64,000 nt of DNA from contig CAYTUK010000003.1 of NCBI GenBank assembly GCA_964441285.1, forward strand, positions 1 to 64,000, read 5' to 3'. This document shows, in pieces, positions 36,502 to 44,782 of this stretch (the first letter of the stretch is position 1; each line of letters begins with the position of its first letter). Made by a program: the position numbers and the translations under genes. Source of the DNA: S010-25 sp964441285. GTDB lineage: Bacteria > Pseudomonadota > Gammaproteobacteria > SZUA-229. The notes under the pieces are model-generated. The model made no database searches. It was not told the DNA's origin and saw only the letters and a list, made by a program, of their open reading frames with translations.

Positions 36502-37719
36502 TTAGCCGTTAAACTTTTTCATTACCAGGCAGGCATTCGTGCCACCAAAGCCGAAGTTGTTCGACATAGCCAGTTGAATATCTACGTTATCCCGGCGCTC
36601 GGTTACAATCGGCATCCCCGCTGCCTTTTCATCCAGATGTTCAATATTGGCAGAAGCCTGAATAAAGTTGTTTTGCATCATCAACATCGTATAAATTGCT
36701 TCCTGAGCGCCAGAGGCACCAAGAGAATGGCCGGCCAGAGATTTACTTGAGCTGATAGGCGGAATATGATCACCAAAGGTCTCACGAATGGCATACAACT
36801 CTTTGGTATCGCCAACAGGTGTACTGGTGCCGTGGGAATTAATATAATCCAGTTCACCTTCGACGTTTTCTAAACTCATTTGCATACAGCGCACAGCGCC
36901 TTCACCGGACGGTGCAACCATATCAACACCATCGGAGGTGGCACCATAACCAACAATTTCGGCGTAGATAGGTGCGCCCCGTTTTAATGCATGTTCCAGT
37001 TCTTCAACAACCACTGTCGCGCCGCCCCCTGCAATAACGAAGCCATCACGGTCATTATCATAGGTGCGGGAGGCTTTTTCCGGTGTTGCATTATATTTGG
37101 TTGATAGCGCACCCATGGCATCAAACAGCATACTGAGTGTCCAGTGCTCTTCTTCACCACCGCCAGCGAAGATTATATCCTGCTTGCCAAGTTGAATTAA
37201 CTCATACGCATTACCAATACAGTGCGTACTGGTTGCACAGGCAGAACTAATAGAATAATTCACGCCTCTGATATGAAACGGGGTTGCCAGGCAGGCAGAA
37301 ACGGTGCTGGACATAGTGCGTGGCACCATATAAGGGCCAACACGACGGATACCTTTTTCACTCAATATGTTGGCAGCGGCTACCTGATTGGCTGAAGATG
37401 CGCCACCTGAACCCATAATAATTCCGGTACGGTTATTTGAAACCTGGCTTTGTTCCAGCTTTGCGTCCTCAATGGCCTGCTGCATTGCGATATAGGAAAA
37501 TGCCGCAGCATCACCCATAAAACGCCTGATTTTACGCTCGATAAAATCATCAATATTAATTTCAATGCTACCAGCAACCTGACTTCGCATGCCCATATCG
37601 GCATATTTCTGATTGAATTTTATACCTGAGCGTCCCTGTTGCAGAGATTCCAGTACGGTATTTTTATCATTTCCCAGGCAGGATACAATGCCAATGCCTG
37701 AAATTACAACTCGTTTCAT
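36502..37719 (-). CDS. fabB: 3-oxoacyl-[acyl-carrier-protein] synthase I
   Basis: FabB elongates unsaturated fatty acid precursors made by FabA. The 405-residue condensing enzyme has VVISGIGIVSCLGND, the nucleophile in SISSACATSTHCIGNA (Cys near 163) and the two histidines in NSHGTSTPVGDT and KSLAGHSLGASGAQEA. NNFGFGGTNACLVM ends the thiolase fold. It follows fabA by 12 bp, the standard unsaturated fatty acid pair. Confidence 0.96.
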   Translation of the reverse strand: MKRVVISGIGIVSCLGNDKNTVLESLQQGRSGIKFNQKYADMGMRSQVAGSIEINIDDFIERKIRRFMGDAAAFSYIAMQQAIEDAKLEQSQVSNNRTGIIMGSGGASSANQVAAANILSEKGIRRVGPYMVPRTMSSTVSACLATPFHIRGVNYSISSACATSTHCIGNAYELIQLGKQDIIFAGGGEEEHWTLSMLFDAMGALSTKYNATPEKASRTYDNDRDGFVIAGGGATVVVEELEHALKRGAPIYAEIVGYGATSDGVDMVAPSGEGAVRCMQMSLENVEGELDYINSHGTSTPVGDTKELYAIRETFGDHIPPISSSKSLAGHSLGASGAQEAIYTMLMMQNNFIQASANIEHLDEKAAGMPIVTERRDNVDIQLAMSNNFGFGGTNACLVMKKFNG

Positions 37720-37731
37720 ATTGATGTAGCC

Positions 37732-38268
37732 TTAAAAATTTTCAGTTGAGGCAAATAATCCGACGCGCAGATTCTTTGCTATATAGATTTCCCTGCCGTC
37801 AATAGACATGGTCGCATCGGCAATGCCCATAACAAGTCCCCTTGCGATGACGCGTTTAATGTTTATCTGATAACTCACTAATTTAGCCTCAGGTAGAACC
37901 TGACCACTAAACTTAACTTCACCAACACCCAGGGCACGTCCACGTCCAGAATTTCCCATCCAGCCCAGATAAAAGCCCACCAGTTGCCACATTGCATCGA
38001 GTCCAAGACAGCCAGGCATAACGGGGTCATTTTTGAAATGGCAATCAAAAAACCATAAGTCGGGCTTGATATCCAGCTCAGCTTGAATCTCGCCTTTACC
38101 GTAAAAACCGCCGATTTCTGAAATGTGCATAATTCGATCAAGCATTAACATGTTTGGCAAGGGTAGTTGTGCGTTACCGGCTCCAAATAACTCACCGTGG
38201 CCACAGGTTAATAAGTCTTCATAACTATATGAACCGAGACGTTCAGTGGCATTCTTATCTGCTAACAT
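37732..38268 (-). CDS. fabA: 3-hydroxydecanoyl-ACP dehydratase/isomerase
   Basis: FabA dehydrates 3-hydroxydecanoyl-ACP and isomerises trans-2- to cis-3-decenoyl-ACP, founding anaerobic unsaturated fatty acid synthesis. The 178-residue protein has YEDLLTCGHGELFG, NMLMLDRI, and the active site FFDCHFKNDPVMPGCLGLDAMWQL with its His and Asp. GAGAA precedes the ATG at 38268. An earlier in-frame start (38298) adds ten residues. First gene of fabA-fabB. Confidence 0.96.
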   Translation of the reverse strand: MLADKNATERLGSYSYEDLLTCGHGELFGAGNAQLPLPNMLMLDRIMHISEIGGFYGKGEIQAELDIKPDLWFFDCHFKNDPVMPGCLGLDAMWQLVGFYLGWMGNSGRGRALGVGEVKFSGQVLPEAKLVSYQINIKRVIARGLVMGIADATMSIDGREIYIAKNLRVGLFASTENF

Positions 38269-38399
38269 GGTATTAGTTCTCAATTGACGGGCTTGCACAA
38301 AATACGACCAAAATCTGTTGTTTTAATGCAGAAGCAGGCGTTTAAGTTAATCCGTTAATTCTATAGGAAAATTCTCTTTTATGATATGACAAGCAAGTT

Positions 38400-38520
38400 A
38401 TTACCGGAACAGATAAAAAGGATAACTGGTGTTCAAGACACGCTGTAAATACTTCCATGTAAGCTCGACACCCGCATCCCTGCGGCTGATGGTCTTGAAC
38501 ACCGGTTATCCTTGTTAATA
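38400..38520 (+). repeat. Dispersed palindromic element, copy C
   Basis: This is a roughly 120-bp copy in the same orientation as copy A. AAGGATAACTGGTGTTCAAG at the left pairs with CACCGGTTATCCTT at the right. The core contains GTAAATACTTCCATGTA and CTCGACACCCGCATCCCTGC. Ends are partly eroded. It lies between the divergent fabA and DUF3301 genes. Confidence 0.8.
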
Positions 38521-38566
38521 CGCTGGTGTTTTTTACACTCGCCAATAAGCTGTATAATCCTGCGGT

Positions 38567-38872
38567 ATGGAAAACGTAGTGCTTTTAGCGATAATTATAG
38601 CGGTAACTTTGTATTGGTGGGATACCCGAAAGTGTGGGGAGTTGGTATTGCTTTATTGCCGCGGTGCATGTGAGAAAGCGAATTTTCAACTGCTCGATGC
38701 TTCTGTTGTCAGGCAGCGCACCTGGCTGCGCAAAAGACGGGGCGCGGGTTTGCAACTTTGTCGTTTATACAGCTTTGAATACAGTGATGATAATGAAGGT
38801 CGGCAATATAGTCATATTGTGTTAATTGGCCAGCAAATTGTAGAAACGAGCTTTCCTGTCCGTGAGTCATAA
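38567..38872 (+). CDS. DUF3301 family protein
   Basis: A conserved small protein of unknown function (101 residues). An N-terminal hydrophobic segment (VVLLAIIIAVTLYWW, about residues 3-18) is probably a membrane anchor. A soluble domain follows, with CGELVLLYCRGACEKANFQLLD, VVRQRTWLRKRRG and a C-terminal RLYSFEYSDD pattern typical of DUF3301. It is monocistronic as far as can be seen, and its stop lies inside a 14-bp inverted repeat. Confidence 0.8.
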   Translation: MENVVLLAIIIAVTLYWWDTRKCGELVLLYCRGACEKANFQLLDASVVRQRTWLRKRRGAGLQLCRLYSFEYSDDNEGRQYSHIVLIGQQIVETSFPVRES

Positions 38873-38907
38873 TCAGGGAGTTGGCAATGAGCGACTCCCT
38901 GATTATG
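38868..38907. terminator. Perfect 14-bp inverted repeat after the DUF3301 gene
   Basis: CATAATCAGGGAGT (38868-38881) and ACTCCCTGATTATG (38894-38907) are perfectly complementary around a 12-nt loop. The stop codon TAA is in the left arm. No T-tract follows on either strand, so it is a 3'-end stabilising hairpin or a bidirectional barrier rather than a classical intrinsic terminator. Confidence 0.55.
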
Positions 38908-38939
38908 TCAGCCCGGATATGAAAATGGAATCAAGGTTC

Positions 38940-39407
38940 CTAGCGGATGAAAAAATGTTTGGTAAAGCGTAGTTGTATTGGGTGTTTTTCACCTTCGGGT
39001 GTGACTTTGATATTAAATTTAAGCGTTTCACCATCATTGACTTCAATACTGGCCAGGTAATAGATGGAAGGGCCATCCTTTATTTCTCTAAAATTAAGTT
39101 TTTTATACTGGTTGGCAAGATTGCTGGCGAAACCTTCAACTTTTGATGCGGTAGGCATGCCCATTGTATGCATTACCTTTTTTAAGATAGCAATATTAAT
39201 CAGAATACGGTTGCTTGCATGTGGCAGATTATATTGCTTGGCAACCACCACGGGAATAGAGTCGCTGCGGAAAGCGTTGTAATGAATGGCGTAGTCACCA
39301 ACCGTCTTTACATTTTCAGTATAACCGTTGGCATAACTCAGTGAATTTAGACTGATTAAAGCCAGAGCAAGTAGTGTGAGTATAATTTTATTCATGTAAT
39401 TAGTCAT
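38940..39407 (-). CDS. DUF4426 family periplasmic protein
   Basis: A secreted protein of unknown function (155 residues). GAGGAAA precedes the chosen ATG at 39407. The annotated signal peptide runs over about residues 1-26 (KIILTLLALALISLNSLSYA). The mature part has VGDYAIHYNAFRSDSIPVVVAKQYNL and ASNRILINIAILKK, typical of DUF4426, plus a C-terminal beta-rich segment. It is convergent with the DUF3301 gene and upstream of rnd with a 195-bp gap. Confidence 0.8.
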   Translation of the reverse strand: MTNYMNKIILTLLALALISLNSLSYANGYTENVKTVGDYAIHYNAFRSDSIPVVVAKQYNLPHASNRILINIAILKKVMHTMGMPTASKVEGFASNLANQYKKLNFREIKDGPSIYYLASIEVNDGETLKFNIKVTPEGEKHPIQLRFTKHFFIR

Positions 39408-39570
39408 ATTGCTTTCCTCTTTATTAAATGGATGTTTTTTTATTGTTAGCAAACATTGTCATTATGGCTACGCTACTATTGTAATCCTGTAAAAATATTT
39501 ATCAATCAGTAATGCTGGATTCAATTAAGGAACTGCTGATTAATTCTGCATGAGGTAGGTTGTAAACTGA

Positions 39571-39614
39571 ATTACTAACAGGACGGATAAGAAGTATCCT
39601 TTTTATCCGTCCTG
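39571..39614 (-). repeat. Dispersed element with interior deleted, copy H
   Basis: The left end ATTACTAACAGGACGGATAA is joined almost directly to its complement TTATCCGTCCTG, leaving a 12-bp hairpin. It resembles a copy of the dispersed element that kept only its two ends. The rnd stop codon (39603-39605) is inside it. Confidence 0.6.
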
Positions 39615-40736
39615 GTTGGTTTCGCCCTGCAATTGCTGCCGAATTTTCCTGCCCACGCATTTGTTACGCCAATCCTGAAACACAGGTACATTTGTCTCGC
39701 CTTTTATTATGCTTTCCAGGTCTTTTCTGGGACAAAGTACTCCGGGCGAGATACCTAGTTCATTCGCTTTATGGCTAAGGAGTTGCTGGAGTATTTTTAG
39801 CTGACTTTTATCTGTAGGCGGAGGGGGAGTGTTTACTGGCCACTGACTGGGGTCTATCTGTTGCGCGGTGAGAATGGCTCTAAACAGAGCGTCTAAATGT
39901 TTAGTCGATAAACGGAATTGGTTTGTACTGTAAGGTGTCAGTTCGTTTTGATTTTCTGGCGGGTTAAGTGCGAGCTGAATAATTTTTTCATCAGGTAGTA
40001 CGCGTCGTCGAGTGGTATCTGTTTTAATGGCTAGCTGTTCTCGCCAGTTTGCGATAGCTTGAATAATCGCGAGTGTTGAGGCATTTAATTTATGGCTACC
40101 TTTGACGCGTTTCCATAACGAAGCTATGTCAACAGTAAATTTTTCCTGCAGAGTTGCCAGCGTTGCTCCAGTTGGGGATAGTCTCTCACAGTCAGTTTCG
40201 AACCAATGATAGCGCCCTGCGGTGTTTAATTTTTTCACCATTATCTTATACAGGGTAAATAGATAAGTGACATCATCACCGGCGTACTGGATTTGTTTTT
40301 GGCTTAAGGGGCGCTTTACCCAGTTAGTGCGAGTTTGACTTTTTTCCAGATTAACACCCAGTTCTGCTGCGACCAGCTGAGCATAACCGATTTGATTGTG
40401 GCAACTTAATAATGCTTCGGCGATTTGAGTGTCATGAACTGGCTGAGGGATATAGCCGAATGTATGAAACAACACTTCCATATCCTGTGAGCAAGAATGA
40501 AAAACTTTAATAATGTTTGGATTAAGAAATATTCTTTTTAGTGTTATGCCAGCATCAAATTTAAGCGGGTCAATGCAGGCGATAATTTTATCGCTGGCAA
40601 TCTGTATCAGACCAAGATGTGGATAATAAGTTGTTTCGCGGAAAAATTCAGTGTCAATAGCCAGCACAGGTTCGTTTTCCAGTAAGCCAAGTAGTTGCTC
40701 CATCTCTGCCTGCTTTTCAATAAGAACTGGTTTCAT
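39603..40736 (-). CDS. rnd: Ribonuclease D
   Basis: RNase D is a 3'-5' exoribonuclease trimming tRNA precursors. The 377-residue protein has the DEDDy exonuclease sites AIDTEFFRE (Exo I), FHSCSQDMEVLF (Exo II) and YAGDDVTYLFTLY (Exo III). HRDC-type helical domains fill the C-terminal half (about residues 205-290 and 300-365). The final residues NQDG and the stop come from repeat copy H. Its ATG overlaps the stop of a 62-codon upstream gene (ATGA), implying coupled translation. Confidence 0.94.
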   Translation of the reverse strand: MKPVLIEKQAEMEQLLGLLENEPVLAIDTEFFRETTYYPHLGLIQIASDKIIACIDPLKFDAGITLKRIFLNPNIIKVFHSCSQDMEVLFHTFGYIPQPVHDTQIAEALLSCHNQIGYAQLVAAELGVNLEKSQTRTNWVKRPLSQKQIQYAGDDVTYLFTLYKIMVKKLNTAGRYHWFETDCERLSPTGATLATLQEKFTVDIASLWKRVKGSHKLNASTLAIIQAIANWREQLAIKTDTTRRRVLPDEKIIQLALNPPENQNELTPYSTNQFRLSTKHLDALFRAILTAQQIDPSQWPVNTPPPPTDKSQLKILQQLLSHKANELGISPGVLCPRKDLESIIKGETNVPVFQDWRNKCVGRKIRQQLQGETNQDG

Positions 40737-40921
40737 GGCTTGTTCTTGAGTTTTTCAGAGGCGAATAATTCAATTTCATGCCCATACGTATTGATGGCTG
40801 CAATAGATGCTGCAGTCAACTTATCTTGCGGATGCAATAATTGTAGGTCTGAAACTTGAGTGTAGAATCTGGCGGAGCACTCCGGGTTTTCAATCCGAAG
40901 CATGGTGTGAAGTCGCTGCAT
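40733..40921 (-). pseudogene. Glyoxalase I remnant with internal deletion
   Basis: The 62-codon product begins MQRLHTMLRIENPECSARFY, closely resembling the N-terminus of lactoylglutathione lyase (MRLLHTMLRVG...SIDFYT). It ends INTYGHEIELFASEK, resembling the C-terminal DPDGYKIELIE segment. About 75 central residues, including two of the four metal ligands of GloA, are missing. The frame is open and coupled to rnd by a 4-bp overlap, so it may survive as a translated leader. A new small protein is the alternative. Confidence 0.6.
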
Positions 40922-40985
40922 AATTGCCTTATAATAAAGTTGCTTTAGTCATTGTATGGTGCCGTATAATACCTTTAATTGGTTA

Positions 40986-41120
40986 ATTACTAACAGTACA
41001 GATGAAAAGGATACCCATTGTTTAAGACCGTCAGCCGGAGGGATGCGGGTATCGAGCCGACATAGATGTATTTACCGCGTATCTTTAACCATGGGTATTC
41101 TTTTTATTCGTTTCAGTAAT
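40986..41120 (-). repeat. Dispersed palindromic element, copy D (full length)
   Basis: This is a 135-bp copy in reverse orientation to copy A, with ends ATTACTAACAGTACAG and TTTCAGTAAT. The core includes GTCAGCCGGAGGGATGCGGG and TACCGCGTATCTTTAACC. It lies between the divergent rnd unit and the hypothetical gene at 41139, and ends 18 bp before that gene. Confidence 0.85.
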
Positions 41121-41138
41121 ATATAGATGATTTTTATT

Positions 41139-41888
41139 ATGAATTATTCATTTAATGCAAAAATATTTAGAGATTTGTTTCATACCGCAATAAAAAATCA
41201 TCTGAGCGAAATGAAAAGTGATGCTGATGATATAAATTCACCGCATAATCTGCTTGTTGCGATGGATCAGGCGATTGATGTGATGGAGCGAGCGAATGCA
41301 AGCGCTGCCATTAAGCGGTCAACATCGGCTGAAAACGGGGGCGTTCTGGAAGAAAAGAATGTCACGGAAATAGGGGGTTATACACTGGAATTGCTGGAAA
41401 GACTGGTTGCTTTTGTGCAGGATAAAACAAACCAGCAAGATCGTGACTTAATGCGTCTCTCCATTCCGGTATCGCTTTGGGTGGTGCATCATGGAGGGCG
41501 ACTTGAACAGATTGAAATGGTGGTGAATTCACTGGCGAGCTATGCTAATGAAATTACCGATCCAGCCCAGCTTGCTGAATTGAGCAATATTATTGGCCAA
41601 ATTATCGAAGCTTGTAGTGGTAAAATACGCGGTGATGTTGAGCAAACTAACAGGATGCGCCCGTGGCGAATACTTAATTTAAATTATGCTATTGTTGCAA
41701 CCCGTAGCTATAACCCTGCTTTAATTGAGTCAGCTTATAATATGCTGATAAAAAATTTACCACAAGATGCCCGTCAGTTTCTTCATGAAGGTATGCAGCA
41801 AATGGATATTGTTGGTTATCCACAGGAGGTTCGTGAAGTCGTGGAGCGTTATGACAAAATGTGGGGTTCAGAAAGTACGTTACATTAA
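41139..41888 (+). CDS. Hypothetical protein, all-helical (249 aa)
   Basis: Not recognised. The product starts MNYSFNAKIFRDLFHTAIKN (an ATG four codons upstream is also possible). It looks soluble and almost entirely alpha-helical, with no signal peptide or membrane segment. Notable stretches are MDQAIDVMERANASAAIKR, SIPVSLWVVHHGGRLEQIE and LHEGMQQMDIVGYPQEVREVV. It is flanked by two direct copies of the dispersed element (40986-41120 and 41927-41988). No neighbour suggests a role. Confidence 0.75.
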   Translation: MNYSFNAKIFRDLFHTAIKNHLSEMKSDADDINSPHNLLVAMDQAIDVMERANASAAIKRSTSAENGGVLEEKNVTEIGGYTLELLERLVAFVQDKTNQQDRDLMRLSIPVSLWVVHHGGRLEQIEMVVNSLASYANEITDPAQLAELSNIIGQIIEACSGKIRGDVEQTNRMRPWRILNLNYAIVATRSYNPALIESAYNMLIKNLPQDARQFLHEGMQQMDIVGYPQEVREVVERYDKMWGSESTLH

Positions 41889-41926
41889 GAAATCACGCAT
41901 GTACTGGTGTGGCTTAAATAATTATG

Positions 41927-41988
41927 ACAGGGATGTATTCACCGCGTGTCTTTAACCATGGCTAGCTTTTTCATTCATTTCAGTAATA
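41927..41988 (-). repeat. Dispersed palindromic element, copy E (one half)
   Basis: This 62-bp partial copy runs from GACAGGGATGTATTCACC through GTGTCTTTAACCATGG to TTTCAGTAAT. It keeps only the same half retained in copies F and G, in the same orientation as copy D. Confidence 0.8.
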
Positions 41989-42033
41989 AATTGATGTTTA
42001 AGCCGAAAGTTGGTGTTATAAAAGTTTGGCTGA

Positions 42034-42498
42034 TTAATGTGTTGCGGTATGGCTTTGTATACGGTGCTTGGTTTTAATAAACGCATGGTGTGGTACGTGG
42101 AGTAAATCCGCTAGCTGCCTGACAAGGGATTCTTCGTATTTATCCAGTTTATCATCAGCGTAAGCCAGCGCCCACAGATCTTCGATTAGTTTTATTTTTT
42201 GTTTTTGCGTGTAGTGTTTGTTCAGCAAAGAAGTGAACTCATAATAGTCCGTTGCATTGCGTTTTTCATTATTGGCTAGCTTTACTAATGCAGAGATTTC
42301 ATCAGCATTTAGTTGAAAATCCTGTTTCAGTAATTGTCGAACCTTGCTTTTTTCCTCAACGGTGACCTGGTTATCAATATTGATCATTTCAACCATTAAT
42401 ACAGCACAGGCAAGCTGGAGGCAGTGTTCGAGTGATGCGGCTGTGTCATTTGTATTGCACAGATACTGGTTAAAAAAGTGTTGTAGTTTAGTGAGCAT
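42034..42498 (-). CDS. TerB family protein
   Basis: This 154-residue protein has a TerB-like (tellurite resistance/DjlA N-domain) helical fold. The characteristic pattern is LQLACAVLMVEMINIDNQVTVEEKSKVRQLL, then the repeat-like DLWALAYADDKLDKYEESLVRQLADLLHV, each with an acidic metal-binding-like loop. I chose ATG 42498. The longer frame (to 42594) would overlap the next gene. It starts 4 bp after the membrane-anchored thioredoxin-like gene, so the two are probably coupled. The function of solitary TerB proteins is unknown. Confidence 0.8.
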   Translation of the reverse strand: MLTKLQHFFNQYLCNTNDTAASLEHCLQLACAVLMVEMINIDNQVTVEEKSKVRQLLKQDFQLNADEISALVKLANNEKRNATDYYEFTSLLNKHYTQKQKIKLIEDLWALAYADDKLDKYEESLVRQLADLLHVPHHAFIKTKHRIQSHTATH

Positions 42499-42502
42499 AA
42501 TA

Positions 42503-42907
42503 TTAATTGGATAATAAATTATTTTGGTTATGTAATCTGGATAGAGCAATTTTAATTCTTTCTGGGTCAAATCCTCGTATGCGGTAGTTGCCAATTAAAA
42601 GTAACGGGATGGCACCGCCCCCGTTTTTTTTATAAAGCTGTTTGCCAATTTTGGTGTTTTCCATATCGTATTCGCAGTAGCTGATGCCTATTTTCTGAAA
42701 ATAGGCTTTTGCCTGGTAACAGTAAGAGCACCACCATGCGCCAAGCATAACAATATCAGGTTTTTGTTTAATGATCTGTGGGGTACATTCTATGGTGTTA
42801 ACGGTTTCATGCCTGCGGATGAAAATAAATGCAAGCAGTATAGTACCAATAAATAAGATAGTGGCTCTACTTCGCCGGGTGGTTTTTTTTTGACTGTTCT
42901 CGGTCAT
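42503..42907 (-). CDS. Membrane-anchored thioredoxin/glutaredoxin-like protein
   Basis: This 134-residue protein has one N-terminal membrane segment (ATILFIGTILLAFIFI, about residues 15-30) and a periplasm-facing or cytosolic redox domain. The active site is LGAWWCSYCYQAKAYFQ (CSYC, about residues 60-63), and the glutaredoxin-like cis-Pro region is GGGAIPLLLIGNYRIRGFDPERI. The CxYC site and GY/GF loop suggest a glutaredoxin-type partner. It precedes the TerB-like gene by 4 bp. Confidence 0.8.
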   Translation of the reverse strand: MTENSQKKTTRRSRATILFIGTILLAFIFIRRHETVNTIECTPQIIKQKPDIVMLGAWWCSYCYQAKAYFQKIGISYCEYDMENTKIGKQLYKKNGGGAIPLLLIGNYRIRGFDPERIKIALSRLHNQNNLLSN

Positions 42908-43027
42908 GAATTTATTTAGAGAATCGCTACTTGATGGGCTGGTATTATTTACAGATTTAAAAATACAGCAGAAGTTCCCGTGTTCAGTAATAGACCAAAC
43001 ACGGGTACGGGTTGATGCCAGGAATAG

Positions 43028-43735
43028 TTAGTAGCTGTTGCGATAGCGTTGTAATTGTGCGATAAAATGATTTCGGTAATAGAGAACTGCACTGGCTCCA
43101 TTGGCTCTTACATCAATAATTCTCCAGCTGTTTTCGGAGTAGTGCATGCGAAAATTTAGTCGCATAGGTGGCTGTTGGCGACGATAAATAAACACTCTTA
43201 CGGAGGCTTCTGACGGTCCCCTGTATTGAGCAGGTGCAAACTGGATGCGGGTGTCTTTAGTGTCAAAACTACCAATATGTTGGGCAAGGCTGGATAAAAA
43301 TGTTTCGCGTAATTGCTGTTGGAAGCTGTTTTTTTCTGTTGCTGTCATGTAACGTGCATAAGGGCCGGTTATCCAGCGTGACATACTGTTAAAGTCGAAA
43401 TAAGGAATGATTTCATTTTCAATGAAACGGCGTAGTTCTACTGGGTTTACACTGCCTGTATGGGTGGTGAATGCAGTAATTTTCCCCAGTGTATCCTGAA
43501 TGACCTGTACCGGATCCTGCGCATAACGATAGCGGTTAAAAGTATATATATTCGGGCGGTACAGGTAAGGATTTGCTGGTCGAAACTGAGCAGATTCTGG
43601 CGCTGGCGGCGTGTAATGTGTTGATTGCTGAGAGTGAGCGGGTGTTTTTATTTTGCCAGCTTGTTGAGCGGCGCTAACAAGGGGCGATAATAGCAGAAAG
43701 CTCGGTAGTATAACGGATATCAGAAGTCGGTTCAT
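43028..43735 (-). CDS. MlaC-like phospholipid-binding protein
   Basis: This is a periplasmic protein of the MlaC/Ttg2D family (235 residues), whose members carry phospholipids between outer and inner membrane. A signal peptide covers about residues 1-22 (ending LVSAAQQ). A Pro/Tyr-rich linker follows to about residue 70. The domain then has IENEIIPYFDFNSMSRWITGPYARYMTATEK, FLSSLAQHIG and NSWRIIDVRANGASAVLYYRNHF, all typical. No mlaABDEF genes are nearby, so it is an isolated copy. ATG 43735 is preferred over an upstream TTG. Confidence 0.85.
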   Translation of the reverse strand: MNRLLISVILPSFLLLSPLVSAAQQAGKIKTPAHSQQSTHYTPPAPESAQFRPANPYLYRPNIYTFNRYRYAQDPVQVIQDTLGKITAFTTHTGSVNPVELRRFIENEIIPYFDFNSMSRWITGPYARYMTATEKNSFQQQLRETFLSSLAQHIGSFDTKDTRIQFAPAQYRGPSEASVRVFIYRRQQPPMRLNFRMHYSENSWRIIDVRANGASAVLYYRNHFIAQLQRYRNSY

Positions 43736-44029
43736 GGTCAATTACCTGCCTGCTGTCGATTAAAGGTTGGATAATTTTAGCAGGAAATGTTTCAGCACAG
43801 AAGATTATTTAGTCGATATGAGAATATTCATTTTGTTTTTGTCGCCATGTGTTATGGTAAACAATTTGTCCTTATACAACGTGGAGACACAATATTTATA
43901 CATTAAGATGAATGGGGCGGTAGTGAGGCAGGGTATTTTATTCTACTGTTTCGGTAAACTGCGTTATATGCGAACCGACCAATGTAGTGTGTTGTGGATA
44001 ACAAATTAAAAAATAATAGTACAGGCTGG

Positions 44030-44590
44030 ATGAAAAAAAACAATCGATTGCCGACAACGCCTAATCCCTGGAAACGCCGGAGTGGTCATCGAATCTACGA
44101 TAATCCCTGGCTGGCTCTGCATGAGGATGAGGTTATTAATCCTGGTGGTGGTCTTTCACACTACGGTAAAGTGCATTTTAAAAACTTGGCAATTGGCATA
44201 ATTCCTCTGGATGAAGAAAATAATACTTGGCTAATTGGTCAGTACCGCTATGTACCAGACTGTTACTCCTGGGAGATCCCGATGGGCGGTGGACCACTAA
44301 ATATTGAGCCGTTACAATCAGCGAAACGTGAGTTAAAAGAAGAAACCGGATTAACCGCGAATAAATGGGACAAGTTGATGGAGTTGCATCCTTCTAACTC
44401 GGTTACTGACGAGCGTGGACTGGTGTATGTTGCCCGTGAACTAACCGAGGGTGAAACTGAATTCGAGGAAACCGAAGCGTTACTGATTCAAAAACTGCCG
44501 CTGGATGAAGCGATTGAGCGAGTATTCAGTGGTGAAATTACCGATGCAATCAGTATCGCTGGGCTGCTAAAACATAAATACAAATATTAG
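44030..44590 (+). CDS. Nudix hydrolase (ADP-ribose pyrophosphatase-like)
   Basis: This 186-residue Nudix enzyme hydrolyses a nucleoside diphosphate derivative, probably ADP-ribose or an NDP-sugar. The Nudix helix is clear (AKRELKEETGLTANKW), preceded by SWEIPMGGGPLNIEPLQ, as in NudF/ADPRase proteins. Within the box the first Glu is shifted by one position relative to the GX5EX7REUXEEXGU consensus. ACAGG lies before the ATG at 44030. An in-frame GTG at 43994 would add 12 residues. Confidence 0.85.
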   Translation: MKKNNRLPTTPNPWKRRSGHRIYDNPWLALHEDEVINPGGGLSHYGKVHFKNLAIGIIPLDEENNTWLIGQYRYVPDCYSWEIPMGGGPLNIEPLQSAKRELKEETGLTANKWDKLMELHPSNSVTDERGLVYVARELTEGETEFEETEALLIQKLPLDEAIERVFSGEITDAISIAGLLKHKYKY

Positions 44591-44605
44591 TATCGAGCCT
44601 GTACA

Positions 44606-44779
44606 TTAATCAAAATCCCTGTCCCGAGGAAAAGCATCATTTCTGTCATGTAAAAAATCATTATTAACAGCAGATTTAGAATCAAAAAAATCATCCCATG
44701 TAGGCTCTTTTGCAGAAATAATAATATTTTTCCCTTGCTGTGTAATGTAAACCTCGTCCTCAGCGTTTCTTTGGAAACC
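44606..44779 (-). pseudogene. VapB-type antitoxin remnant (N-terminus lost)
   Basis: An open minus-strand frame of 57 codons ends in TAA (44606-44608) and is blocked upstream by TGA at 44780-44782. The peptide DEVYITQQGKNIIISAKE is followed by PTWDDFFDSKSAVNNDFLHD and RDRDFD. This matches the C-terminal two thirds of AbrB-fold VapB antitoxins. The N-terminal DNA-binding part (normally SQAVRLPK) and the VapC toxin gene are missing. An IS3-type remnant begins at the break. Confidence 0.65.
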
Positions 44780-44782
44780 TCA

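Noticed and set aside
43767..44009. 80-codon ORF between the MlaC-like and Nudix genes
   Set aside because: It overlaps the likely promoter region of the Nudix gene, has no ribosome binding site and no family-like pattern.
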